This document shows, piece after piece, positions 14,406 through 21,842 of a stretch of DNA of 36,369 nucleotides. Made by a program: the position numbers and the translations under genes. Under the pieces are notes generated by a model. It ran no database searches and was not told the origin of the DNA. It was given only the letters and a program-made list of their open reading frames with translations. Source of the DNA: CAZIDL01 sp964537825 (lineage in GTDB: Bacteria > Bacteroidota > Bacteroidia > Flavobacteriales_D > CAYVSK01); contig CAZIDL010000022.1 of NCBI GenBank assembly GCA_964537825.1, forward strand, positions 1 to 36,369. The letters are read 5' to 3'. Position 1 is the stretch's first letter. The number at the start of each line of letters is the position of its first letter.

Positions 14406-15043
14406 CGCTTTACGAGCTTGAGGTTCAAGCTGAGAGTAATCAATAGGTGACCCTCGAGGGAAAGGTTCTTTTTCCGATGAACCGGTTCGATATAGGTAAC
14501 CCCGTTCCGGGACCTTTCTTCCACTTCGATTTCATTCCCCAAATGGGACATGTATTGAGCTGAAAGAGAAAAGTCGGTGCGTTCGCTCATTCTAAAATGC
14601 GTTCCGAGCCCCAATTGAATAGCTGAACTCCAGCGTTTCTGAGAAGAGGCTTGGATATCGGAAGAGACCTTTCGCGGCACCACTTTCGCATGATCGAAGC
14701 ATTGACCGGCCAAAAGGTAAGGCTCCAAGCGTTTTCCTTCGGGGACCTTAAAAGGATAGAACATTACGGACCATCCAATATGCACGGTCTGTCGGTATCC
14801 GAGCCCATCGATGTCCGTTTTGATATAGTCAAGGTACCATTCCGTATTCAAACGATCGAACGGACGAATGCGGAACTGCCCCCCGAAACCGGGCGAAAGG
14901 CTTTCATCCCCGAAAACGTTCAGGGTGTTCCTAATGCCCAGCTCGAAACCCCATCCCTTTCCTTTATCATCCTCGGACTGAGAATAGGCCGGAAAGGCAC
15001 ACGCTAAAAGGAGGAAGGCAGAAAGGACCGTTCGATAGCACAT
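14402..15043 (-). CDS. Outer-membrane beta-barrel protein, probable
   Basis: A 213-residue exported protein: signal peptide MCYRTVLSAFLLLACAFPAYS, then strands such as GWGFELGIRNTLNVFG, FGGQFRIRPFDRLNTEWYLDYI, QTVHIGWSVMFYPF, RLEPYLLAGQCFDHAK, IQLGLGTHFRM, FSLSAQYMSHLG and the end LLITLSLNLKLVKR. The alternation and the extracellular-loop-like linkers fit an 8-stranded outer-membrane barrel of the OmpW/OmpA-like size class. It is the first gene of a two-gene operon with the next barrel gene and has a plausible promoter about 80 bases upstream. It probably diverged from an ancestral barrel shared with its partner; sequence identity looks low, so this is inference. Confidence 0.7.
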   Translation of the reverse strand: MCYRTVLSAFLLLACAFPAYSQSEDDKGKGWGFELGIRNTLNVFGDESLSPGFGGQFRIRPFDRLNTEWYLDYIKTDIDGLGYRQTVHIGWSVMFYPFKVPEGKRLEPYLLAGQCFDHAKVVPRKVSSDIQASSQKRWSSAIQLGLGTHFRMSERTDFSLSAQYMSHLGNEIEVEERSRNGVTYIEPVHRKKNLSLEGHLLITLSLNLKLVKR

Positions 15044-15123
15044 TTTTTCGGGAGCTTTCTTAAGGGAAGAACTTTTGCCGAAAAAGAAATATTATTCATA
15101 AAAAGCCAGAGCAGAAGCAACAT

Positions 15124-15131
15124 CAAAAATA
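15124..15131 (-). promoter_or_regulatory. -7 promoter box of the barrel-protein operon
   Basis: On the minus strand TATTTTTG fits TAnnTTTG. It lies 80 bases before the ATG at 15043, leaving a leader of about 75 bases that is rich in T and A. No -33 TTTG is seen at the usual spacing. Confidence 0.45.
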
Positions 15132-15180
15132 AGCACGAAACTGCAACAGCCCGTCGATCATAAAATAGAGCGCCTCCAGC

Positions 15181-15606
15181 TCAAAACCCTTTCCCCTCGA
15201 ACGTGATCCGGTTCCCCCCACGGGTAAGGGTCATGATCAATTCCTTACGATAAAGTTTTTCGATCCGCCAACGCTCGCTCCCCCCGTTCTGATACTCCAA
15301 TATGACCGCGTCCTTATCATCGCTCAGTCCCCAACTCCCTGCAGCTTCTGTTGAATCGTTCTCCGTAGTGAGCACCCATCGAAAATCGCCGTCCTTCTCA
15401 AACCCGAAGGTCCAATGTGCTCCATCCACTACCCGCCCATTGACCCTGACCGCTTCGCTATTGAAAGGACTCCAGATCTTGAGCCGTTTTTTCGGTCCAC
15501 GCAGACTTATGAACTCGTCTTCCTCGTACTTTTTACAACCGTTCTGCAGAAAAAGCAGAATCAACAATATGGAGCATTGCAGATAAACCCGCTTCACACC
15601 CTCCAA
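15181..15606 (-). CDS. Small lipocalin-like lipoprotein
   Basis: A protein of about 141 residues with a lipoprotein signal (CSILLILLFLQNGC) followed by KKYEEDEFISLRGPKKRLKIWS. This opening, then strands WTFGFEKDGDFRWVLTT, GSWGLSDDKDAVILEYQ, WRIEKLYRKELIMTLTRG and a final ITFEGKGF, matches the small lipocalin-like lipoproteins common in Bacteroidota. No ligand is known. The longest frame begins at TTG 15606; GTG at 15597, giving MKRVYLQC..., is a good alternative. It is divergent from lysC and 137 bases upstream of the barrel-protein operon. No clear promoter was seen. Confidence 0.65.
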   Translation of the reverse strand: MEGVKRVYLQCSILLILLFLQNGCKKYEEDEFISLRGPKKRLKIWSPFNSEAVRVNGRVVDGAHWTFGFEKDGDFRWVLTTENDSTEAAGSWGLSDDKDAVILEYQNGGSERWRIEKLYRKELIMTLTRGGNRITFEGKGF

Positions 15607-15665
15607 TTTAAGACGATCCAGATGAAAGCGAAGCCTTAGTTTCGAAGCAATAGGGAAGTTCTGCC

Positions 15666-16970
15666 ATGAAGAACGGACGATCGGAACATCCGGTCCGGAT
15701 ATTCAAATTCGGTGGCGGCTCCGTACGGGATCCCGATTCCATAAGGAACGTTGCCAGGGTACTCGAGCATTCTATGGAAGAAGATATGCTCATCGTGGTC
15801 TCTGCGATGGGTAAGACGACGAACGAACTCGAAGCCCTGGTGGATACTTGGAAGAAAGGAGAAAACCCTCTGGACCTCCTCGAGAAAGTCCGGAACTACC
15901 ATTCGGAGTTGATGAAAGGCCTCTTTCATGATCCCGAAGCACCCGTCCATGGGAAAGTGGAAAAGTTGTTCGAGGAACTGGAAGGGATCCTCGAAGAAAG
16001 CGCTCGTGACCTTCCTTACGATGAGGCTTACGACCGGATCGTCCCTTACGGGGAATTGTTGTCCACGACCATCCTTTCGGAATTCCTCGAATTGGTAGGT
16101 CACCCGAACCAATGGTACGATGCCCGCGAACTGATCGCTACCGACGCAACCCATCGCAGAGCTCGTCCCGATCACGAACGAACAGCTCAACAAGTGAAAG
16201 AAAGGCTTCTTCCTTTCTTCGGGAAGGGAGCAAAAGGGAAACGAGCCATCACCCAAGGCTTCATAGGCCGATCAGGCAAAGTGAGCACCACGCTCGGCCG
16301 CGAAGGGTCCGACCACACCGCGGCTATCCTCGCCTATCACCTAAATGCTCAAGATGTGACGATCTGGAAGGACGTGCCCGGGATCCTGAACGCTGACCCC
16401 CGCTATTTTCCTGACACGCGCAAGTTGGACCGGATCTCTTACCGCGAAGCGATCGAACTGAGCTATTATGGGGCCAAAGTGCTTCATCCCCGCACTGTCC
16501 AACCCCTCCAACGCAAAGGCATCCCCTTGTACGTGAAAAGCTTCCTGGAGCCAACCAGCCCGGGGACCTGCATCGGGGAAGGACTCGAAGAAGTGCCCGC
16601 GGTGCCATGCTACATCCTCAAAAAGGATCAGGTCCTTATATCGGTCACCCCCCCGGACCTCACTTTCGTCCTCGAAACGGACCTGAGCCATATTTTCGAC
16701 CTTTTTGCCCGAAAGGGCATTTCCGTGAACATGATGGAGAACTCAGCCATCCATTTCTCCGTGAGCATCGATCGGACGGAGAAGCTGGACGGAGCACTGA
16801 AGGAATTACAGGAAGACTACGAAGTTCTTTACAACCTCGGCCTCGAATTGCTAACGGTCAGGCATTATCGAGAAAAGGATCTCGAACCTTATTTGCAGGA
16901 CCGGAACATCTACATGGAGCAAAGGACCCGCCATATGGCGCGCTTTCTGATGGAAGAGAAGGGGAGGTGA
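15666..16970 (+). CDS. lysC: Aspartate kinase (monofunctional)
   Basis: Phosphorylates aspartate, the first step to lysine/diaminopimelate, threonine and methionine. The 434-residue product has the amino-acid-kinase domain (IFKFGGGSVRDPDSI at residues 12-26; PYGELLSTTILSEFL near 123; ITQGFIGR and TTLGREGSDHTAAILAY near 198-224; WKDVPGILNADPR near 237) and C-terminal ACT-type regulatory domains (ISVNMMENSAIHFSVSID near 353). KFGGGSV replaces the usual KFGGTSV. There is no fused homoserine dehydrogenase. Feedback inhibition by lysine or threonine is likely from the ACT domains. It is transcribed alone; TAGTTTCG at 15637-15644 could be a degenerate -7 box. Confidence 0.93.
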   Translation: MKNGRSEHPVRIFKFGGGSVRDPDSIRNVARVLEHSMEEDMLIVVSAMGKTTNELEALVDTWKKGENPLDLLEKVRNYHSELMKGLFHDPEAPVHGKVEKLFEELEGILEESARDLPYDEAYDRIVPYGELLSTTILSEFLELVGHPNQWYDARELIATDATHRRARPDHERTAQQVKERLLPFFGKGAKGKRAITQGFIGRSGKVSTTLGREGSDHTAAILAYHLNAQDVTIWKDVPGILNADPRYFPDTRKLDRISYREAIELSYYGAKVLHPRTVQPLQRKGIPLYVKSFLEPTSPGTCIGEGLEEVPAVPCYILKKDQVLISVTPPDLTFVLETDLSHIFDLFARKGISVNMMENSAIHFSVSIDRTEKLDGALKELQEDYEVLYNLGLELLTVRHYREKDLEPYLQDRNIYMEQRTRHMARFLMEEKGR

Positions 16971-17304
16971 ACATCGAAATCCCAAAAGACCAACAGGCCA
17001 ACAGGACCAACACAGCCGCCCTCCTCTTTTCCACTCTCATCTGGAAAGCCACCATATATATAGGGGAAAACCGTTTCGGATGGAGGGCGGGCAAACTGAA
17101 AGGGGGTCCCCTCCAAAAGCGCATAAGGCCCCCTGAGCAACCCCTACGGTACAAGCTCGTTCCTTCTTTCACCCCGCTTATCAGGCTAGCTTTCACTACG
17201 TCGTCAGCACCGTTGCGCTTCTATCCCCGAGGTTGAAGAGAAGCCCAAGCTTCTTGGCCTTTTGAAATTGGAGTTATAACAACTCCCCCTTACCTTCATC
17301 CCCG
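16971..17304 (+). other. Gene-free stretch between lysC and the DUF3999-like gene
   Basis: No convincing gene is present. It holds a short direct repeat (CCAACAGG twice, 17000-17025 region), an (AT)4-like run near 17056, an AGGGGG...CCCCCT inverted repeat (17101-17106 with 17129-17134), a terminator-like hairpin (17241-17261), a GGAGTT-ATAAC-AACTCC hairpin (17270-17286) and a weak promoter-like TTG-N20-TACCTTCA (17268-17298). Its length and hairpins suggest an untranslated 3' region or an undetected small RNA. Confidence 0.4.
17241..17261 (+). terminator. Possible terminator upstream of the DUF3999-like gene
   Basis: AAG-C-CCAAG-CTT-CTTGG-C-CTT forms an 8-bp stem with one C/C mismatch, followed by TTG. 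It lies 270 bases after the lysC stop, so it would end a long 3' UTR or a separate small transcript. Confidence 0.35.
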
Positions 17305-18558
17305 ATGAAGCGCATCCCGTTCACTCTCCTTCTACTCCTTCAGCTCCTCGGGCTAAACGTACATGGTGAAAATGAACCCCCTTTTGGAAAAGCCTCCATC
17401 AAAGGGATCGAGGAACGGGGCTATTATCATCTGCCGATAACACCTGAACTTCAAAAGCATTGCTTGCTCGAGCTTGAAGATCTTAGGGTCCAGGGGTCCG
17501 AAGGGAGAGAGATCCCGTACCTGATCGATGAACCTTCTGCCTTCGACCCTTTTCAGGAGGTCCGGCAACTTAGGATAGTGAAAAAGAAGAGCTTGAAAAA
17601 AGGGGGAACGATCGTTTTTCTCGAAGACAGCACTGAAGACCGCATATCAGCTCTCACCTTGGAAGTGGACCAAGGGACCGTGAGCCGTTCCATTCGGATC
17701 GAAGCCAGGACCGATAAGGAAGCCGATCGGGAACTGGTCCATTCACCCCGACGTTATCACGATGAACGCTATCCGGACGGGACGCGCCGATTCATCCTCC
17801 GGGATCTCGGAATATCAGGACACCGTTTCTACCGGGTTCATATCGGAGCTGATGGACGCGGACTGGACCCCCGCATTCTTGAAGCCACGGTCATCCAAGT
17901 GAACAAAGGATGGGATAGCTATCGCTCGGTGCCCGTTAGCGATGTACGGATCACAGAAAAAGCCAAAAGGACCTACGTCCAACCGGTCTTCGATGCTCCA
18001 AGCTATCGGATCGATGGCATCGATCTAAAGCTTGGGGATGGGGAATATTTTTACAGAAAAGGCTTTTTGGCCCGGGGAGATCCTCAAAAACCGGATTCGT
18101 TGAAAAAACTCACCTCGTTCGACATCGTCTCCCACGGATCCGCTGAACTGCATTTCAAAGGTTTCCGGAGCAAGCAGCTTCTCATCGTCCTTCAGAACGA
18201 AGACCTACCCTCCCTTTCTGTGGAGGGAATAGATGCCTATCAACGAAATCGGATGCTTTTGTTCCGAGCCGAAGGCAAAGGAGCTCACCAACTCCGCTTC
18301 GGGCGAAAAGGCACTGCCCCCCCCGCTTACGAGCTCCCTCATTTCCGTCAGCAAGTCCCCGAGGATCCGATGGAGGCCAGGATCGGGGAGATCCGATGGA
18401 ACGGGCCTCCCCTGGAAGAATGGGTGAAGGAGGAAAAAGAGGGGAAGACGGACCAGGTTTACCGCATCTTCACCACGATCGGCATCCTTTTGATCTGGCT
18501 TTTCGGGATCGCGGTATTCGTTTCGATCGGGATCCTGATCTATCGAAGGGTATTGTAA
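17305..18558 (+). CDS. DUF3999-like membrane-anchored protein
   Basis: A 417-residue protein with a signal peptide (MKRIPFTLLLLLQLLGLNVHG), a long periplasmic beta-rich part, and one C-terminal membrane helix (IFTTIGILLIWLFGIAVFVSIGILIY) ending in RRVL. The opening of the mature part (YYHLPITPELQKHCLLELEDLRVQGSEGREIPYLI) resembles DUF3999 proteins, which start with a similar segment and end in a single helix. The function of that family is unknown to me. The middle has a discoidin-like run (FYRVHIGADGRG, then VIQVNKGWDSYRSVPVSD). It ends 13 bases before the Nramp-related gene, so the two may form an operon and the protein could assist the transporter; this is inference. ATG 17305 is the only sensible start. 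Confidence 0.65.
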   Translation: MKRIPFTLLLLLQLLGLNVHGENEPPFGKASIKGIEERGYYHLPITPELQKHCLLELEDLRVQGSEGREIPYLIDEPSAFDPFQEVRQLRIVKKKSLKKGGTIVFLEDSTEDRISALTLEVDQGTVSRSIRIEARTDKEADRELVHSPRRYHDERYPDGTRRFILRDLGISGHRFYRVHIGADGRGLDPRILEATVIQVNKGWDSYRSVPVSDVRITEKAKRTYVQPVFDAPSYRIDGIDLKLGDGEYFYRKGFLARGDPQKPDSLKKLTSFDIVSHGSAELHFKGFRSKQLLIVLQNEDLPSLSVEGIDAYQRNRMLLFRAEGKGAHQLRFGRKGTAPPAYELPHFRQQVPEDPMEARIGEIRWNGPPLEEWVKEEKEGKTDQVYRIFTTIGILLIWLFGIAVFVSIGILIYRRVL

Positions 18559-18574
18559 AGGAGCTTTAGTTTTG
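18557..18574 (+). promoter_or_regulatory. Overlapping Shine-Dalgarno and -7 box before the transporter
   Basis: AAAGGAG (18557-18563) lies eight bases before TTG 18572, the same geometry as at the aldehyde dehydrogenase. A perfect -7 box TAGTTTTG (18567-18574) overlaps that TTG and sits six bases before ATG 18581. Hence either a TTG start with a Shine-Dalgarno in a two-gene mRNA, or an ATG start on a separate near-leaderless mRNA, or both. Confidence 0.4.
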
Positions 18575-19834
18575 GTGCAAATGCTGAACCCGCGCACACG
18601 CACCCTCCTCCGCAACCTTGGTCCGGGCCTTCTTTACGCAGCCGCTGCGATCGGGGTGTCCCACCTGGTCCAATCCACTCGGGCCGGAGCAGAATACGGG
18701 TTCATCATGGTACTGATCGTGGTCCTTGCGAACTTGCTCAAGTATCCTTTTTTCGAATACGGCCCTCGCTATGCAGCAGCGACGGGAGAAGACCTGATAA
18801 CGGGATACCAACGACTGGGGAACTGGGCCCTGGCTGTCTTCCTGATCATGACCTTCGGGACCATCTTCGTGATCCAAGCGGCGGTCACGGTCGTAACCGC
18901 CGGATTGGCAGGGCAACTCACAGGCATCGAGCTCTCCCCCTGGGCTTGGAGCAGCATCATATTATTGATCTGTTCGGTCATCCTGCTCATCGGACATTAT
19001 AAAGCCCTCGACCGTAGCATCAAAGGGATCATGGTCGTCCTTGCGATCACCACCCTGGTCGCCGTTATCGCTGCCTTTTTTGCGGATGTGCCGAAGGATC
19101 CAAAGGTGATGCAGCAGCTTCAGCTCGGAAAGAAGGAGGATCTTTTCTTCCTCGTCGCCCTGATCGGCTGGATGCCAGCCCCCTTCGATATCTCCGTCTG
19201 GCATTCGGTGTGGTCCGTGGCCAAAAAGAAGGAGTACAACGAGAACGGTCTTCGCGAAGCGATGATGGACTTCCGGATCGGTTACTGGGGCACCGCCTTT
19301 TTGGCCGTTTGCTTCGTGAGCCTCGGTAGCCTTATCATATATGGAACGGGACAAGGGATGCCCTCCTCCGGAGTAGCTTTTTCAGGGGAATTGATCGAGC
19401 TCTATACCGATAGTTTGGGTTCCTGGAGCTATTGGGTTATCGGGATCGCAGCTTTCACGACCATGTTCTCCACTACGTTGACGGTCCTTGACGCCTATCC
19501 CCGGGTCCTCGGTCCCACGACCGCACGCATAACAGGCATCACAAAGGAAGAGAGCAGAAAGAACTATTCGTTCTGGTTGCTCTTCACTATCGCCGGCACG
19601 ATGATCATCCTGATCTTCTTCTTAAAGTCCATGACGGCGCTGATCGACCTGGTCACAACGATATCCTTCATCTTGGCGCCCCTGTTCGCGATCATGAACT
19701 ACCTCGTCATCATGGGGCATAACGTTCCCAAGGAGGCTCGTCCCGGCTTGATGACCCATATCATTTCCTGGCTCGGCATCGCCTTCAGCCTCTTGCTCGC
19801 AGCCTATTACCTTTTCGCACAGTACTTCGCTTAG
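18572..19834 (+). CDS. Nramp-related membrane transporter with altered metal site
   Basis: A protein of 420 residues with about 11 membrane helices that aligns from its first helix with Nramp/MntH divalent-metal transporters: GPGLLYAAAAIGVSHLVQST matches the Nramp start, and RAGAEYGF matches the AAGAKFGY-like end of helix 1. However, the helix-1 metal motif DPGN is replaced by GVSH (residues 28-31), and the helix-6 MPH motif reads MPAP (from Met201). Two canonical metal ligands (Asp, Asn) are therefore gone. It belongs to the divergent Nramp-related branch; its substrate may not be Mn2+ or Fe2+. The start is TTG 18572 or ATG 18581. It ends overlapping the ruvB stop, tail to tail, by 4 bases. 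Confidence 0.8.
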   Translation: MVQMLNPRTRTLLRNLGPGLLYAAAAIGVSHLVQSTRAGAEYGFIMVLIVVLANLLKYPFFEYGPRYAAATGEDLITGYQRLGNWALAVFLIMTFGTIFVIQAAVTVVTAGLAGQLTGIELSPWAWSSIILLICSVILLIGHYKALDRSIKGIMVVLAITTLVAVIAAFFADVPKDPKVMQQLQLGKKEDLFFLVALIGWMPAPFDISVWHSVWSVAKKKEYNENGLREAMMDFRIGYWGTAFLAVCFVSLGSLIIYGTGQGMPSSGVAFSGELIELYTDSLGSWSYWVIGIAAFTTMFSTTLTVLDAYPRVLGPTTARITGITKEESRKNYSFWLLFTIAGTMIILIFFLKSMTALIDLVTTISFILAPLFAIMNYLVIMGHNVPKEARPGLMTHIISWLGIAFSLLLAAYYLFAQYFA

Positions 19835-20859
19835 AAGAGCTCATCCTGCGATCCCCCCTGAAAAGTTCTTCCAAGGTGCTCATAGGCGTAGCGGGTAGCC
19901 TGACGTCCACGGGGGGTCCGCATCAGGAAACCTTCCTGAATGAGGTAAGGTTCGTAGACCTCTTCAAGGGTCCCGGCCTGCTCTCCCACAGCGGTCGCGA
20001 CCGTATTGAGACCGACGGGCCCTCCGTGGAACTTATCGATAAGGGTCGATAGGATCCGATTGTCCATCTCGTCCAGGCCCCGATCATCCACATTGAGAGC
20101 TTCGAGTGCTTTCCGGGTGATGTCCAGCTCGATGGATCCATTCCCCTTGATCTGGGCGAAGTCACGTACGCGCCGAAGCAATGCATTCGCGACACGTGGA
20201 GTTCCACGGCTCCTGGAAGCGATCTCGGATGCAGCGTCATTATCGATCGGCACTTCCAGAATGCCAGCGGATCGAAGGACGATCGAAGCCAGCGTATCGG
20301 TGTCGTAATAGGCCAGCCGCGTATTGATGCCGAAACGTGCACGAAGAGGGGCGGTGAGAAGGCCGGAACGGGTCGTCGCACCGATCAGGGTAAAGGGTTC
20401 GAGGGCTATCTGCACACTCCGGGCATTGGGCCCGCTATCGATCATGATATCGATCTTGTAGTCCTCCATGGCCGAGTAAAGGAACTCTTCCACCATCGAA
20501 CTGAGCCGATGGATCTCGTCTATAAAAAGGACATCGTTCCGCTCCAGATCGGTGAGCAGGCCCGCCAGATCCCCGGGTTTGTCAAGGACGGGTCCCGAAC
20601 TGATCTTGATGTTCACCCCCATCTCATTGGCGATGATATGGGCCAGCGTCGTTTTTCCAAGTCCGGGAGGACCATGGAGAAGCGTATGATCGAGGGATTC
20701 TTCCCGTTTGCGCGTGGCCTCTACGAAGACCTTCAGATTCTCAAGAGCATCCATCTGCCCCGTGAAATCCTGAAACCCGGAAGGCCGGAGCATCTGTTCG
20801 AACTCCCGGTCCGAGGGATCCTCCTGCTCCTTCCGTAGATCGAGGTCTTCGTGGTCCAT
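19831..20859 (-). CDS. ruvB: Holliday junction branch-migration helicase RuvB
   Basis: The ATP-driven motor of the RuvABC complex, acting on Holliday junctions in recombination repair. The 342-residue AAA+ protein has Walker A GPPGLGKT (63-70), Walker B FIDEIH (112-117), the sensor 1 segment GATTRSGLL, sensor 2 RGTPRVANALLRR, and the C-terminal winged helix (LIQEGFLMRTPRGRQAT). I chose ATG 20859 because a perfect -7 box lies at 20877-20884, between it and the upstream in-frame ATG at 20925, and because RuvB normally starts near this point. ruvA and ruvC are not adjacent. It is divergent from crtB and convergent with the transporter. Confidence 0.96.
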   Translation of the reverse strand: MDHEDLDLRKEQEDPSDREFEQMLRPSGFQDFTGQMDALENLKVFVEATRKREESLDHTLLHGPPGLGKTTLAHIIANEMGVNIKISSGPVLDKPGDLAGLLTDLERNDVLFIDEIHRLSSMVEEFLYSAMEDYKIDIMIDSGPNARSVQIALEPFTLIGATTRSGLLTAPLRARFGINTRLAYYDTDTLASIVLRSAGILEVPIDNDAASEIASRSRGTPRVANALLRRVRDFAQIKGNGSIELDITRKALEALNVDDRGLDEMDNRILSTLIDKFHGGPVGLNTVATAVGEQAGTLEEVYEPYLIQEGFLMRTPRGRQATRYAYEHLGRTFQGGSQDELF

Positions 20860-20876
20860 CGCGATCGGGGCTTTCC

Positions 20877-20884
20877 CAAAGATA
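20877..20884 (-). promoter_or_regulatory. -7 promoter box of ruvB
   Basis: On the minus strand TATCTTTG fits TAnnTTTG and ends 17 bases before the ruvB ATG at 20859. It decides the start, since the longer frame would begin upstream of the promoter. No -33 TTTG is seen at 17-23 bases. Confidence 0.6.
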
Positions 20885-20967
20885 CGAATCGCTACCCGGT
20901 TATGCTCTTCTCCTTTTTCCTCCATGACCCCAAAAAAATCCTTTCTCCGATCCCGATATCCCGGCCG

Positions 20968-21003
20968 TTTTGTTTAATTTTGAGTGTATATTTTTAAACA
21001 AAA
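20968..21003 (+). promoter_or_regulatory. Perfect inverted repeat at the crtB promoter, probable operator
   Basis: TTTTGTTTAA (20968-20977) and TTAAACAAAA (20994-21003) are perfect 10-bp inverted arms separated by 16 bases. The right arm ends on the A of the crtB ATG, and the left arm overlaps the -7 box TAATTTTG. Two arms about 26 bp centre to centre fit a dimeric or tetrameric regulator that would block RNA polymerase. The spacer also holds TGTATA. A MerR-family light sensor (CarH/LitR) is the natural suspect for a carotenoid operon, but no regulator gene is in the window. Confidence 0.6.
20975..20982 (+). promoter_or_regulatory. -7 promoter box of the crtB operon
   Basis: TAATTTTG fits TAnnTTTG and ends 20 bases before the crtB ATG. 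A second, weaker candidate, TATATTTT (20987-20994), differs in the last base. No -33 TTTG is found at the standard distance, which would suit an activator-dependent or weak promoter. Confidence 0.5.
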
Positions 21004-21842
21004 TGAGCACATCCCTCTACGGAAAGGTCTCCACTGTTTGCGGACAGGTTATCACCCGTTCCTACAGCACTTCCTTCAGCCTTGGGGTCCGCTGTTTGTC
21101 GGGACGTTTCCGGGACCCGGTCCATTCGATCTATGGTTTCGTCCGGATCGCGGATGAGATCGTGGATTCATTCACTGACAAGGACCGGGAGCTCCTATTG
21201 GACGACTTCGAGTCCGACACCTACAAAGCCATCGACCAAAGGGTAAGCAGTAATCCCGTTCTGGAAGCCTTCCAAAGGACCGTTCACAGTTATGGGATCC
21301 AGCGATGGACGATCGATCGCTTTTTGAGCAGCATGCGGATGGACCTCCATCAAAAGGAACACGACCGTGAGAGTTTCGATGCTTATGTCTTAGGCTCCGC
21401 CGAGGCGGTAGGGCTGATGTGTTTGCGGATATTCAGTGAAGGGAACGAGGCGCTTTATCAAGAGCTCGCCCCCCAGGCCCGCTCCCTTGGGGCAGCATTC
21501 CAGAAGATCAATTTTTTGAGGGACCTTCGAGAAGACCGGGAGGACCTCGAGCGTGATTATTTTCCAGAGACCAACGAAGGGGGGCTTTCGGATATGGAGA
21601 AAGCACGCATCGAACGAGAGATCGAAGCCGAGCTTCGCCATGCGTACGAAGGGGTCTTGAGGTTGCCAAAAGGGGCTCGATTCGGGGTTTACATAGCTTA
21701 TGTTTATTTCAGGGAACTCTTTCGAAAGATCCAATGTTCTACTCCAGAGCGGGTCGAAAAAGGACGCATCCGGATCCCTAACGCTCAGAAATTCGCCCTT
21801 TTCATCAGCAGTTGCCTCAGGTACCGTACCTTATCCACATGA
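21003..21842 (+). CDS. crtB: Phytoene synthase
   Basis: Joins two geranylgeranyl diphosphates to phytoene, the first step of carotenoid synthesis. The 279-residue product has both Asp-rich Mg-diphosphate motifs: D51-E-I-V-D55 in GFVRIADEIVDSF, and D174-L-R-E-D178 in FLRDLREDREDLERDYFP. The length is typical of the Bacteroidota enzyme. ATG 21003 is chosen over a TTG at 20970 because the promoter box lies between them. It is the first gene of the carotenoid island; its stop overlaps the idi ATG as ATGA. Regulation is probably through the inverted repeat that spans its promoter. Squalene-synthase-like activity is less likely given the neighbours. Confidence 0.95.
   Translation: MSTSLYGKVSTVCGQVITRSYSTSFSLGVRCLSGRFRDPVHSIYGFVRIADEIVDSFTDKDRELLLDDFESDTYKAIDQRVSSNPVLEAFQRTVHSYGIQRWTIDRFLSSMRMDLHQKEHDRESFDAYVLGSAEAVGLMCLRIFSEGNEALYQELAPQARSLGAAFQKINFLRDLREDREDLERDYFPETNEGGLSDMEKARIEREIEAELRHAYEGVLRLPKGARFGVYIAYVYFRELFRKIQCSTPERVEKGRIRIPNAQKFALFISSCLRYRTLST

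Noticed and set aside
17050..17065. Short (AT) run CATATATATAG
   Set aside because: Too short to call a microsatellite or promoter; no TAnnTTTG match.
16607..17236. A 209-codon plus-strand frame running from inside lysC into the spacer
   Set aside because: Most of it overlaps lysC in another frame; the part in the spacer has no protein-like features.
20860..20925. Longer RuvB start at ATG 20925
   Set aside because: A perfect -7 box lies between it and ATG 20859, and RuvB proteins begin near the latter.
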